The translations under genes and the position numbers were made by a program. Positions 1 to 6,256 of a DNA stretch of 8,081 bases are shown here, one piece after another. Below the pieces are notes generated by a model. That model searched no databases, was not told where the DNA came from, and saw only the letters and a list, made by a program, of their open reading frames with translations. The stretch is from Xanthobacteraceae bacterium (GTDB taxonomy: Bacteria > Pseudomonadota > Alphaproteobacteria > Rhizobiales > Xanthobacteraceae): the NCBI GenBank assembly GCA_030037185.1, contig JASHRR010001497.1, forward strand, positions 1-8,081, given 5' to 3'. The first letter of the stretch is position 1. Each line of letters opens with the position of its first letter.

Positions 1-256
1 CAGGATACTGGTGACGCGTCATGGCTGCGCGGCCGAAGGTCGCCTGGAGATAACGAGCCGGGTATGAGCCCAGGCTTTCTGAAGCAATCAAACTGATGCT
101 TGTTGTTGATTGTTGCGCCTGTGGGTATGTGGGCAACGCTCTTGGGTTGTCCACATATCCACAGGCGTGCGCGCGCCCTGCGGTATGAGGGCGTGCATCG
201 GATGCAGACTGGCGCGGTGTACAACCTGCCGGATTGCAGGCGCGGCGCGAACCTAA
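1..256. other. Left-edge stretch without a gene
   Basis: No reading frame here has a believable start, ribosome binding site and codon pattern. The 128-residue open frame beginning at 100 is rich in Arg, Cys and His and crosses an inverted repeat, so it looks like a chance frame. The only clear structure is the inverted repeat at 115-168, listed separately. Confidence 0.5.
115..168. repeat. 22-bp inverted repeat with DnaA-box-like words
   Basis: The left arm (115-136) and right arm (147-168) are complementary over 22 bp around a 10-nt spacer. The only non-Watson-Crick positions are G-T wobbles. The right arm contains TTGTCCACA and ATATCCACA, each close to the DnaA-box consensus TTATCCACA, and the left arm carries the mirror-image words. 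It could be a hairpin in RNA, a dispersed palindromic element, a protein-binding site, or a mobile-element end. Neither arm is followed by a T-run, so a simple terminator is unlikely. Confidence 0.6.
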
Positions 257-403
257 ACCGCCAAGTTCCGGATCGACGCGGTGCCCCACACCGTGCCGAG
301 CACGCATGCCGGGGCATTATTCCCAATCATTGTCGATGCCGGCTATGTGCGGGCGGTCCTGCGCCGGCTGGCGCAAGAGGCCGCCGACCGCGCAGCGGCT
401 TGA
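257..403 (+). pseudogene. C-terminal remnant of an unrecognised protein
   Basis: Between an in-frame TAA at 254 and the TGA at 401, this frame has coding-like composition. It ends in an amphipathic Ala/Arg-rich helix (AGYVRAVLRRLAQEAADRAAA), a common style for a true C-terminus. The first possible start is a GTG at 281, with no convincing ribosome binding site, so only about 40 residues could be made. I do not recognise the family. It lies in the same frame as, and 15 nt before, the ATG of the next gene, so the two may once have been adjacent cistrons. It may also be a chance frame. Confidence 0.25.
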
Positions 404-418
404 GCGCTGATATTGGGC

Positions 419-832
419 ATGTCGTCAATACGCGCGACCGATGCTGCCGCTCGCCTTCTCGGCAATGTCGATATGGTCAGTGCTGACAAAAAATGGCTTG
501 GCGTTTTTCGGCTCACCAATCTTGACTCGCGGGCGGATGTTCTGTATTTGTTCCTAGGACAATTCTATCGGCAGCCGAGGCCAGTCATGCAAATCCACTA
601 CACTGCGTTGCCCTTCGTGCGCTTGGAAAACGGCGGCTTGGCCCCCGGAGAGGCCGTCGAATGTCGGCACACGACCGCCGTGATCCGGCGTGCGGACACG
701 ATGGTCCGTAACGAGGCGAACGCCGGAGCGGTGGCGCTGGCACGTATCGAAAGTCCCCGCCTTGGCGAGTTCGAAGAAGCCGTGATCCTCAAGACATTCG
801 GCGATGTGCCGGACGAGTTCGACTACATCTAA
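419..832 (+). CDS. Hypothetical protein, 137 aa
   Basis: I do not recognise this family. The frame is open for 137 residues from ATG 419 (a TTG at 413 would add two) and stops with TAA at 830. Codons carry mostly G or C at the third position, especially after residue 60, which supports real coding. The protein has no signal peptide or membrane segment. Its middle alternates hydrophobic strands (around VLYLFLGQFY and IHYTALPFVRL), and it ends in an acidic tail (VPDEFDYI), suggesting a small soluble alpha/beta protein. No Shine-Dalgarno sequence is visible, so the start is uncertain. The neighbourhood is transposon debris, so it may be a passenger gene or the truncated 3' part of a longer one. 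Confidence 0.5.
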   Translation: MSSIRATDAAARLLGNVDMVSADKKWLGVFRLTNLDSRADVLYLFLGQFYRQPRPVMQIHYTALPFVRLENGGLAPGEAVECRHTTAVIRRADTMVRNEANAGAVALARIESPRLGEFEEAVILKTFGDVPDEFDYI

Positions 833-1151
833 CCCATCCACCTTGAGGCGGGGCTTTTGGCCTCTAGACAGCGGGTTCCAGGGTCAGCTTGCGACCACGG
901 CCCCAAGCTACGTTGCAGATAGGTTCAGGACCGACGTCCGAATGCTCTCGAATGCAGGACTTAAGCTCTCCCCTTGGTACGAGCCGAGAGAGATGCCCGA
1001 CACCTGGAGATCGGGCAAAAGCCCGGCTTTCAGGCGTAGGATGGGTTACCAAGACGCGCCGTAAAGCCACCCGGACTTATCGGCGGGGAGATGAGGCGCA
1101 GCGTCGCGTAGCGACGTTGTGTTGGCCAGATCCGTGAGTTAATCAAACTGA
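833..1151. other. Gene-free stretch
   Basis: The overlapping short frames on both strands lack ribosome binding sites and recognisable motifs. A small stem (GCCCGA 995-1000 with TCGGGC 1011-1016) is present without a T-run. I see nothing else that can be supported. Confidence 0.4.
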
Positions 1152-1298
<147 letters not shown>

Positions 1299-1490
1299 TG
1301 AGGTTCTTTATTGTCAGAGACCAACATGGGGCGAGTCTGCGCAACATCAGACGCCGCGTTGACGTCGCTGTGCGCCCGGCGGCCACAGCCATCACAGCCG
1401 AAGCGATGCTTCATGCGCGATCCGAAACGGCCACATCGCGAGCATGTCAGAACTCGGCCGCTTGCAGGCGACCAAGTCTTGCAATTGCCG

Positions 1491-1510
1491 GAGCTGGATG
1501 GAGCTGGATG
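1491..1510. repeat. Tandem 10-bp duplication
   Basis: GAGCTGGATG occurs twice in direct succession inside the degraded transposon region. It is probably a slippage event in decaying sequence. Confidence 0.6.
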
Positions 1511-1537
1511 AGGCGATCCTCTAAGTTCGGCGTAGAA

Positions 1538-1682
1538 TCACCGCGCTGACGTCTGGCGCTTAAGGCCGTGAGCGAACATGGTTGGGCTTCGGTGGTCAGC
1601 GCCGCTTTGATTTTGCGCTAAAAGCACCGGTTTGAATCTGAGCCGGCGCTAGCTCCGAGAGCAGCGCCGGCGCGCCGAGCCC
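1538..1682. other. Unassigned stretch between transposon remnants
   Basis: This lies between the TnpB remnant and the recognisable part of the IS630 transposase. It could contain the eroded N-terminal third of that transposase, but no frame gives a convincing match and several stops occur. I see no terminal inverted repeat. Confidence 0.3.
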
Positions 1683-2104
1683 ATGGTCGACGAGACAGCC
1701 GTCAGGACCCACATGGTGCGGCGCACAGCCGCGGACCACGTGACGAGGGTGATTTATGACGTGCCGCAGGGTACCTGGAGGGATCATTTTCGACGCCGCC
1801 CTTCGTCACGACAAGATGGTGACACAGATGGTGTGCAATGGACCGCTAACCGGACAAATGCCTGGTTGAACAGTGATTCATGCCGACGCTGAAGCAAGCG
1901 ACATCGTGATGATCGATGATCTTCGAGCCCACAAAGTATCGCCGGCTTGCGCGAGGCGACCGAGGCCGCGGGCGCAACCTTTCGCTCGCTGCCTCAGTAT
2001 TCCCCGAACGCTAAGCTCAAAGGCGCTGCGGCGGGCTATTCGCTGTTTCATCCGCGGCGAAATCTACCAACTATTTCAGGCATTCAGGATATGTCTCGAT
2101 ATGA
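1683..2104 (+). pseudogene. IS630-family transposase, frameshifted remnant
   Basis: Pieces of an IS630/Tc1-type DDE transposase follow one another in different frames. First comes VDETAVRTHM with YDVPQGTW (1683 to about 1788), containing the first catalytic Asp region (DET). The frame then shifts to AALRHDKMVTQMV and GPLTGQMPG, closed by a TGA at 1867. The same frame resumes with DIVMIDDLRAHKV (1900-1938), the second catalytic Asp block. After another shift comes LREATEAAGATFRSLPQYSP (about 1947-2010). The usual NPIE block with the final catalytic Glu is deleted. The normal C-terminus, NYFRHSGYVSI with a TGA at 2102, appears in yet another frame. At least two frameshifts, a stop and a deletion make it inactive. 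It ends 30 bp before the sigma factor gene. Confidence 0.8.
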
Positions 2105-2134
2105 CGCTGTAAGCGCGGCCACGGTCGGCAGAAC

Positions 2135-2737
2135 ATGAGCAACAACCCCGAAAACGGCGGCGGCGGGAGTACATCCCGCAGTCGCGACTGGTCGAACCTC
2201 ATGGCCCGCGCGCAGGACGGCGATCGGATTGCCTACCGCGCACTCCTTGAAGAGGTCGTCCCTTATCTGCGCGCGGTGGCGGCGCGACGCTTCAGGGATG
2301 CGAGCGACATTGACGATGCCGTGCAAGATATACTCCTGACGGTTCACGCGATCCGGCACACCTATGATCCACGTCGGCCATTCGGACCTTGGCTCGTCAC
2401 CATCGCGAACCGACGGATCATCGACCGGCTACGTCGGCGGCTGCGGACCCACGCCCGGGAAACAGAATTTACGGCCGAACATGAAACCTTTTCGACCGAC
2501 GGAACGAACCTCACTTCGAACCGTGATGAGACGTCCGCAGATGATGCGGCACTGCATGCAGCAATAGAGCGACTACCCCCTGACCAGCGGGAGGCAATCC
2601 GCCTGCTCAAGCTCAAGCAGATGTCCTTGAAGGAAGCAGCGCTTGCCAGTGGACGGTCCGTATCTGCCTTGAAAGTAGCGGCCCACCGGGCGATCAAGGG
2701 CCTACGAAAGATATTACAACCGAGCGCAAAACAGTGA
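2135..2737 (+). CDS. sigF: ECF sigma factor, SigF type
   Basis: This is an extracytoplasmic-function sigma factor of 200 residues, which directs RNA polymerase to stress promoters. Region 2 spans about residues 20-105: the core-binding segment SDIDDAVQDILLTVHAIRHTY, then RRPFGPWLVTIANRRIIDRLRR for -10 recognition. Region 4 spans about 140-195 (IERLPPDQREAIRLL, then the helix-turn-helix LKEAALASGRSVSALKVAAHRA) and reads the -35 box. A hydrophilic linker at 106-137 joins them. The ATG at 2135 gives a normal family length, though its ribosome binding site is weak. Its stop overlaps the start of the downstream anti-sigma gene, the classic coupled pair. Pairing with a DUF1109 protein and two GTAAC-N16-CGNA promoters nearby place it in the Caulobacter SigF-like group (inference). 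No such promoter is seen upstream of this gene itself. Confidence 0.88.
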   Translation: MSNNPENGGGGSTSRSRDWSNLMARAQDGDRIAYRALLEEVVPYLRAVAARRFRDASDIDDAVQDILLTVHAIRHTYDPRRPFGPWLVTIANRRIIDRLRRRLRTHARETEFTAEHETFSTDGTNLTSNRDETSADDAALHAAIERLPPDQREAIRLLKLKQMSLKEAALASGRSVSALKVAAHRAIKGLRKILQPSAKQ

Positions 2738-3411
2738 CTACCATTCCGGAACTCGTCGATACCTTGGTAAGCAGCGCATCACCGGTGCGGCGACTACGGC
2801 CGCCGTTCCAGCGCGCCTTGCTCTGGCTCGCGTTGGCGACTGTGGTCCTAGGGCTGATCTCTGTCGAGCACGGTGTGCGCGCTGATTTGGCGGAGCGTCT
2901 TCGCCAACCGGGGTTCGCAGTCGGGCTAGCGGCGGCGGTTATTACTGGAATCCTTTCGGCCATCGCCGCTTTCACGATCAGCATCCCGGACCGGTCACGA
3001 TGGTGGCTTCTGCTCCCCGTGCCGAGCCTTCTCATTTGGATCAGCACCGTGAGCTACGAGTGCTTTGCTGACTGGATCAGCATTGGGCCGGACGGCATAC
3101 ACGTGGGTGAGGCGGTCGGATGCTTCGCAAGCCTCGTCCTCACAAGCGTGCCGCTCGGGCTCGCGCTTATCATGATGCTGCGTTATGCCGCGCTGGTGCG
3201 TTCCGGGCCTGTCGCCATGATGGGAGGTCTGGCGGTTGCGGCAATCACCTCGACCGGGCTTTCGCTCTTCCACGATCTTAACGCGACGATGATGATCCTG
3301 GTTTGGAACCTCGGCACGACGGTGCTGATCACAGGGCTGGGTACCCTGTTCGGCCGCGGCATGTTCCGCTGGATGGGGTCGCCGTTATTGCCAGGGCACT
3401 CCGGCACATGA
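2734..3411 (+). CDS. nrsF: DUF1109/NrsF-type membrane anti-sigma factor
   Basis: This 225-residue inner-membrane protein should hold the sigma factor inactive until stress. I count six hydrophobic segments, at about 26-45, 59-84, 90-109, 128-150, 158-179 and 184-207, the topology of DUF1109 anti-sigma factors. The cytoplasmic N-terminal tail (TIPELVDTLVSSASPVRRLRPP) carries the typical sigma-binding segment. It starts with GTG at 2734, overlapping the sigma stop as GTGA, so translation is probably coupled. There are only two cysteines, Cys110 and Cys130. In Caulobacter NrsF, two conserved cysteines are needed for the metal response. By my alignment the second of those, in the loop before the last helix, is His180 here (LFHDLNA). 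The ending GRGMFRW fits the family. Confidence 0.85.
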   Translation: MTTIPELVDTLVSSASPVRRLRPPFQRALLWLALATVVLGLISVEHGVRADLAERLRQPGFAVGLAAAVITGILSAIAAFTISIPDRSRWWLLLPVPSLLIWISTVSYECFADWISIGPDGIHVGEAVGCFASLVLTSVPLGLALIMMLRYAALVRSGPVAMMGGLAVAAITSTGLSLFHDLNATMMILVWNLGTTVLITGLGTLFGRGMFRWMGSPLLPGHSGT

Positions 3412-3430
3412 CGAGTCAAAGGAGTGGAAG

Positions 3431-3670
3431 ATGGTGTCTCAGCACGTGATCGTGCGCCCAACAGTTCACCAAGCATGCTGGCATAGGAACATTTTAATCA
3501 TATCGAAGCGACGAAAGCACCGCCGGGTAATCTCTGGGGCCATCACGGATCGGCTACCGCCAGCCCATGAGTTGAGCCCGTCGCCGTCATTTTGTGCCGC
3601 ACGCGGGCAAGCGCGGAGGACGAAATCCGACGCGGCCACAAGGTGGATCATACTCTCATCGGTCCTGTGA
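3431..3670 (+). CDS. Possible small third cistron, 79 aa, unrecognised
   Basis: An ATG 19 nt after the anti-sigma stop follows an ideal ribosome binding site (AAAGGAG, 6 nt spacing). This position would make it a third gene of the sigma/anti-sigma operon. The 79-residue product is very basic, with several Cys, Trp and His scattered (QACWHRN) and no signal peptide or known domain. The peptide does not look conserved. It may be the start of a real gene that lost its reading frame, or only a relic start. I cannot assign a function. Confidence 0.25.
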   Translation: MVSQHVIVRPTVHQACWHRNILIISKRRKHRRVISGAITDRLPPAHELSPSPSFCAARGQARRTKSDAATRWIILSSVL

Positions 3671-3963
3671 TGTGGACCTGCACGGGCTTGCGATCTCACC
3701 GGCTCGTCGTGCGGCCACGTTTTCACTTTCGTGCACGGTGTTTGCCGGCGCTCCAACCGCGAGCCATGCGATATCTTCGCTGAGCGCCAGCATCCATCCT
3801 CAAGCGCAGTTCCGACATATCATTCTGGCCGGGAACCGCGCGCCCTGGTCGATCTGGGTTGAAGACGCCGAAGTTCAACGCCGGGCCACTTATTCATCAT
3901 GCTCAATAGGAAAGCTCCGAGCATCTCGTAGCGATCAAACACGTCGGTGTGAACACTGTGATT

Positions 3964-3989
3964 GTAACCTCTACCACCCTCCGGTCGAA
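3964..3989 (+). promoter_or_regulatory. SigF-type promoter, perfect match
   Basis: GTAACC at 3964-3969, exactly 16 nt, then CGAA at 3986-3989. As I recall, this is the promoter motif described for Caulobacter SigF (GTAACC-N16-CGAA). Ten fixed bases at fixed spacing are expected by chance about 0.015 times in this window on both strands. Transcription would begin near 3996 and run toward the gene at 4225, leaving a leader of about 230 nt. Confidence 0.65.
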
Positions 3990-4117
3990 CCTGATTGCAG
4001 GGAAGGCGAAAACCGTGGATCGTCCCGGAGGCCTCCAGCTTGTAGCGTGACTACGTTTCCCTGGCGGTAGTACGGCAGGCCTGCTGCCTCTGTCGCCCGG
4101 GACGTTAGTGCCCCGTG

Positions 4118-4146
4118 CGTCACAAGAGCTTAGCACTGTTGTGACG
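4118..4146. repeat. Hairpin I in the leader before 4225
   Basis: CGTCACAA (4118-4125) pairs perfectly with TTGTGACG (4139-4146) around a 13-nt loop. It lies between the SigF-type promoter and the gene at 4225. The bases after it (ATCTTTACGATTTT) are only moderately T-rich, so it is an uncertain terminator or leader structure. Confidence 0.45.
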
Positions 4147-4160
4147 ATCTTTACGATTTT

Positions 4161-4185
4161 GACAGTGGAACGCGCACCCACTGTC
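4161..4185. repeat. Hairpin II in the leader before 4225
   Basis: GACAGTGG (4161-4168) pairs perfectly with CCACTGTC (4178-4185) around a 9-nt loop, 40 bp before the start codon at 4225. The left arm overlaps a TTGACA word (4159-4164) that could be a housekeeping -35 box, but no good -10 follows at 16-18 nt. It could be an operator or an RNA structure in the leader. Confidence 0.45.
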
Positions 4186-4224
4186 CAAGCTTCCCCGGAA
4201 ACAATTATCTAGAGAGGTGCTGCT

Positions 4225-4572
4225 ATGCGAACTCGATCAACCCAGGCAATCCGAATCACGCATCGGCCCAGCGGACAAGTGATTGCTGAAGGACCCATTG
4301 GGTTTGGCGGCATCACACCGTTCGAGGGAAATCTGTACATCAGCCGCAAATACCTAAAGACCGATCGCCTTCGGCCAAATTGGGTGCCGGGGTTCTGCAT
4401 TTACAAGTTCCTTTACGTTTGGCTTGACCTGCGGCTCTCCGATGGATCGAAGGAGTCTTTCCTTGGCTGGATGTACTGGCTGCCAAATCCGCTGTTCCCC
4501 TTCATTGCCTTTCGACCGGCGGTGCCTCTCTCGTCGCCAGTTCTGCAAGTGGACGAGGTCATCAGCGAGTAG
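4225..4572 (+). CDS. Small conserved-looking protein, possibly DUF427-like
   Basis: A 115-residue soluble protein with a good ribosome binding site (AGAGAGG about 6 nt before the ATG). The order of features weakly recalls DUF427 proteins: a short strand with GQVIAEG (17-23), a segment EGNLYISRKYLKTDRL (34-49), a CIYK motif (58-61), then GWMYWLPNPLFPFIAF (81-96), comparable with the CPYKG and AWxYxxP blocks of that family. This is from memory and could be coincidence. It has many aromatic residues and no signal peptide. It lies downstream of a SigF-type promoter and converges on the buf operon, so membership of the same stress response is plausible. Its biochemical role is unknown. Confidence 0.7.
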   Translation: MRTRSTQAIRITHRPSGQVIAEGPIGFGGITPFEGNLYISRKYLKTDRLRPNWVPGFCIYKFLYVWLDLRLSDGSKESFLGWMYWLPNPLFPFIAFRPAVPLSSPVLQVDEVISE

Positions 4573-4959
4573 GTTCGTCAAACTCACCGATGACCCAATT
4601 TCCCATTCAGGTCGACAATGCGAACCGATCCGCCGACAAACCCACACTGCCTCTCAGCGAGAGACTCGTGCATCGCCGCGGGGTAATTACCGGCTTGGTC
4701 TATCGCGTCGATCGCGACAAAGCGAGCGCAGAAACATGCTGGTCGTCCCCTGCTTTCAATCGGGACGCTATCAGCACTGCTTCGGCCGCTAGTGGCCCGG
4801 CATCGTCTCAACGCAACAACACGTATTGGAGACGAGAACCGGTGATTGAAGGTCATTGTTCCAGCCACCAAAGACGGCTGGGCCGGCCAATTCTGTAAGC
4901 TCCTCGCTCCTGCGCGCAGCGCAGGCCGCGTGCTTTAATTAACCGAGGTTCGCCAACTT
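4573..4959. other. Convergent intergenic region
   Basis: This lies between two converging transcription units. Open frames exist on both strands (plus 4590-4898, minus 4584-4871), but neither has a ribosome binding site or a motif I recognise. They overlap each other almost entirely, so at most one could be real. A hairpin at 4909-4925 is listed separately. Confidence 0.45.
4909..4925 (-). terminator. Possible terminator hairpin after the buf operon
   Basis: CCTGCGC and GCGCAGG form a perfect 7-bp GC-rich stem with a 3-nt loop, 35 bp past the stop of the DoxX gene. There is no clear U-run on either strand, so it may be a weak or Rho-assisted terminator for the minus-strand operon. Confidence 0.35.
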
Positions 4960-5457
4960 TCACCCCTTACGGTGCTCGAACCAGACCCAATGGTCGAGCG
5001 ACAACCGTCCCGGCCCCCGCGCCATTACGCCGAGCGCCATGGCCGCCCAAGTTACGTGCACTGGCCAGCCGTCCGGCACAGTAAGCTCAACCACGAGAGT
5101 CATCACCAGGAGCGCGCTCGCAGCCAGCCGGGTCGCCAGCCCGAGAACGAGGAGGATGGGAAAGAGAATTTCGGCGGACCCGACGAGGAATGCGGTGGCC
5201 TCGGGTGCGGGAAATGAGTACGGGCCGCCCGGCAAATGCAACTTAAACTCGGTGGTGAAAAGGAGGACTGCAACGTCATTCAGCTGCAAGAAGCCGTCCC
5301 ATTTGTTGATGCCGGATCGCCAGAACGGAGTGGCAAGTCCGACGCGCAGCACAAATTGGGTGAGAGAAGGCTGGGCGATCAATTCGATGATCGCATTCAC
5401 TCGTTGAACGATTCCCCTGATCGCAGGCCCTACGCTGCGGATGAGTTGAGCCAGCAT
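4960..5457 (-). CDS. DoxX-family membrane protein, last gene of the buf operon
   Basis: A 165-residue DoxX-type inner-membrane protein with four hydrophobic segments, at about 32-50, 84-106, 109-126 and 133-147. The family hallmark around the first helix is present (RVGLATPFWRSGINKWDGF), as is the E of GSAEILFPILLVLGLATRLAA. DoxX proteins are often linked to redox or thiol stress, but their reaction is poorly known. The gene starts 4 nt after the bufC stop, and its ribosome binding site (GGAGAAAG) sits inside the bufC end, so the two are translated from one mRNA. Caulobacter bufferin operons carry a comparable DoxX gene, sometimes called bufD. A role in electron transfer or membrane steps of metal handling would be inference. 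Confidence 0.85.
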   Translation of the reverse strand: MLAQLIRSVGPAIRGIVQRVNAIIELIAQPSLTQFVLRVGLATPFWRSGINKWDGFLQLNDVAVLLFTTEFKLHLPGGPYSFPAPEATAFLVGSAEILFPILLVLGLATRLAASALLVMTLVVELTVPDGWPVHVTWAAMALGVMARGPGRLSLDHWVWFEHRKG

Positions 5458-5461
5458 GGTG

Positions 5462-6256
5462 TCAGCTTTCTCCGCAAACGAGCGTTATGAACGCGCCGGC
5501 TTCGAGCAGCCCGCGAATATTGCCGGGGAGATCGAATGACGGACTTTCCGAGAACGCAGCCGAGGCCGCCGCGCCGAGAGATACACCGGCAATGAGGCTG
5601 CTGAGAAAAATCGCACCGCCTGGCGGAAGCCGTCGCACTTCCACTTCTTGGGCGGGCCTCGTCACTAAGGCGTCCTCCGGGTCAACAACTTCGATATGGC
5701 TATCCGGGCCGTCGCTCCGACTGGCTGTGAAAATAGCGATCGCCGAAAATCGCGAACGAATGACCCGCGTCGCCGGATGAGGTTCCAAAACAATATTGGA
5801 CAGCTGCTCCGCGGAGATGCCAGCTAACTCGTGCGGCATGAGCGGTTGAACGTCGGCGGCATGATATGCGTCCAGCCATGCCCGCTCGATCCGCGCCACC
5901 TCCGCCAGCCATGGCACTGATTGCGCATATTCGTAGCGCTCGATGAAGTCCGGAAAGTCCCGCCCGTAATCGAACAGGAGCGGCGATGCCGGCGGCGTGG
6001 CACGCACATAGAGGCGCGCCATTGCGCGGAAGAAATCGACCCCGGTGATCCGCAGCGTCGCCGGAAATGCCGCCGCCAAGGCGTTAATAAGACTGACTGT
6101 GACGTTGTTGCGGTAGACGTTGTACCGCTTTACTGCGGCCTTGGATTTTGGCCCGGCGACCACGTTCGGCGTGGCAAGATCGGGGTCGAGCAGCGCACGG
6201 GCGAAGGCAGCAGCGTAAGAAAGCTCGCCGCAGAAACCTCTCTGTTCAAGCGGCAT
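5462..6256 (-). CDS. bufC: BufC, DUF2063 partner of the MNIO enzyme
   Basis: A 264-residue partner protein thought to bring the precursor peptide to the BufB enzyme. The DUF2063 N-terminal domain spans about residues 12-108, with the motif RYNVYRNNV (44-52), the block AAAFPATLRI (61-70) with FFRAMARLYV (75-84), and PLLFDYGRDFPDFI (92-105). The C-terminal half (about 155-262) is a mixed domain ending with FDLPGNIRGLLEAGAFITLV, expected to bind the precursor like an RRE. The frame is open further upstream to 6550, but that extension overlaps bufB and is Arg/Ser-rich, so I chose ATG 6256. This start overlaps the bufB stop by 11 nt and gives the usual length. ATG 6274 is a possible alternative. 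Confidence 0.88.
   Translation of the reverse strand: MPLEQRGFCGELSYAAAFARALLDPDLATPNVVAGPKSKAAVKRYNVYRNNVTVSLINALAAAFPATLRITGVDFFRAMARLYVRATPPASPLLFDYGRDFPDFIERYEYAQSVPWLAEVARIERAWLDAYHAADVQPLMPHELAGISAEQLSNIVLEPHPATRVIRSRFSAIAIFTASRSDGPDSHIEVVDPEDALVTRPAQEVEVRRLPPGGAIFLSSLIAGVSLGAAASAAFSESPSFDLPGNIRGLLEAGAFITLVCGES

Larger units (their letters stand above)
3412..4224. other. Low-coding spacer between anti-sigma gene and the gene at 4225
   Basis: More than 800 bp without a convincing gene. It contains one small frame with a strong ribosome binding site (3431-3670), a perfect SigF-type promoter (3964-3989) and two hairpins (4118-4146, 4161-4185). The longer open frames here (for example 3594-4070 plus strand) are rich in Arg, Ser, His and Cys and look like chance frames. 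Degenerate former genes are possible, but I could not name any. Confidence 0.45.

Noticed and set aside
995..1016. GCCCGA/TCGGGC stem as a terminator
   Set aside because: It has a 6-bp stem, no T-run and no gene directly upstream that needs it.
1034..1049. GTAACC word on the minus strand as a SigF-type -35 box
   Set aside because: At 16-nt spacing the -10 position reads GCCG, not CGNA, and no gene follows.
3840..3945. Minus-strand frame with RYEMLGAFLLSMMNKWPG
   Set aside because: It is short, has no start signal, and ends soon in a stop after an Arg/Ser-rich run. No family is recognisable.
3943..4052. Plus-strand frame reading HVGVNTVIVTSTTLRSN that looks protein-like
   Set aside because: It is closed by stops on both sides within about 45 codons, has no ribosome binding site and contains the SigF-type promoter. 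The protein-like look is probably chance.
4584..4898. Open frames on both strands between the gene at 4225 and the DoxX gene
   Set aside because: No ribosome binding site, no known motif, and near-complete overlap of the two frames. The evidence does not favour either strand.
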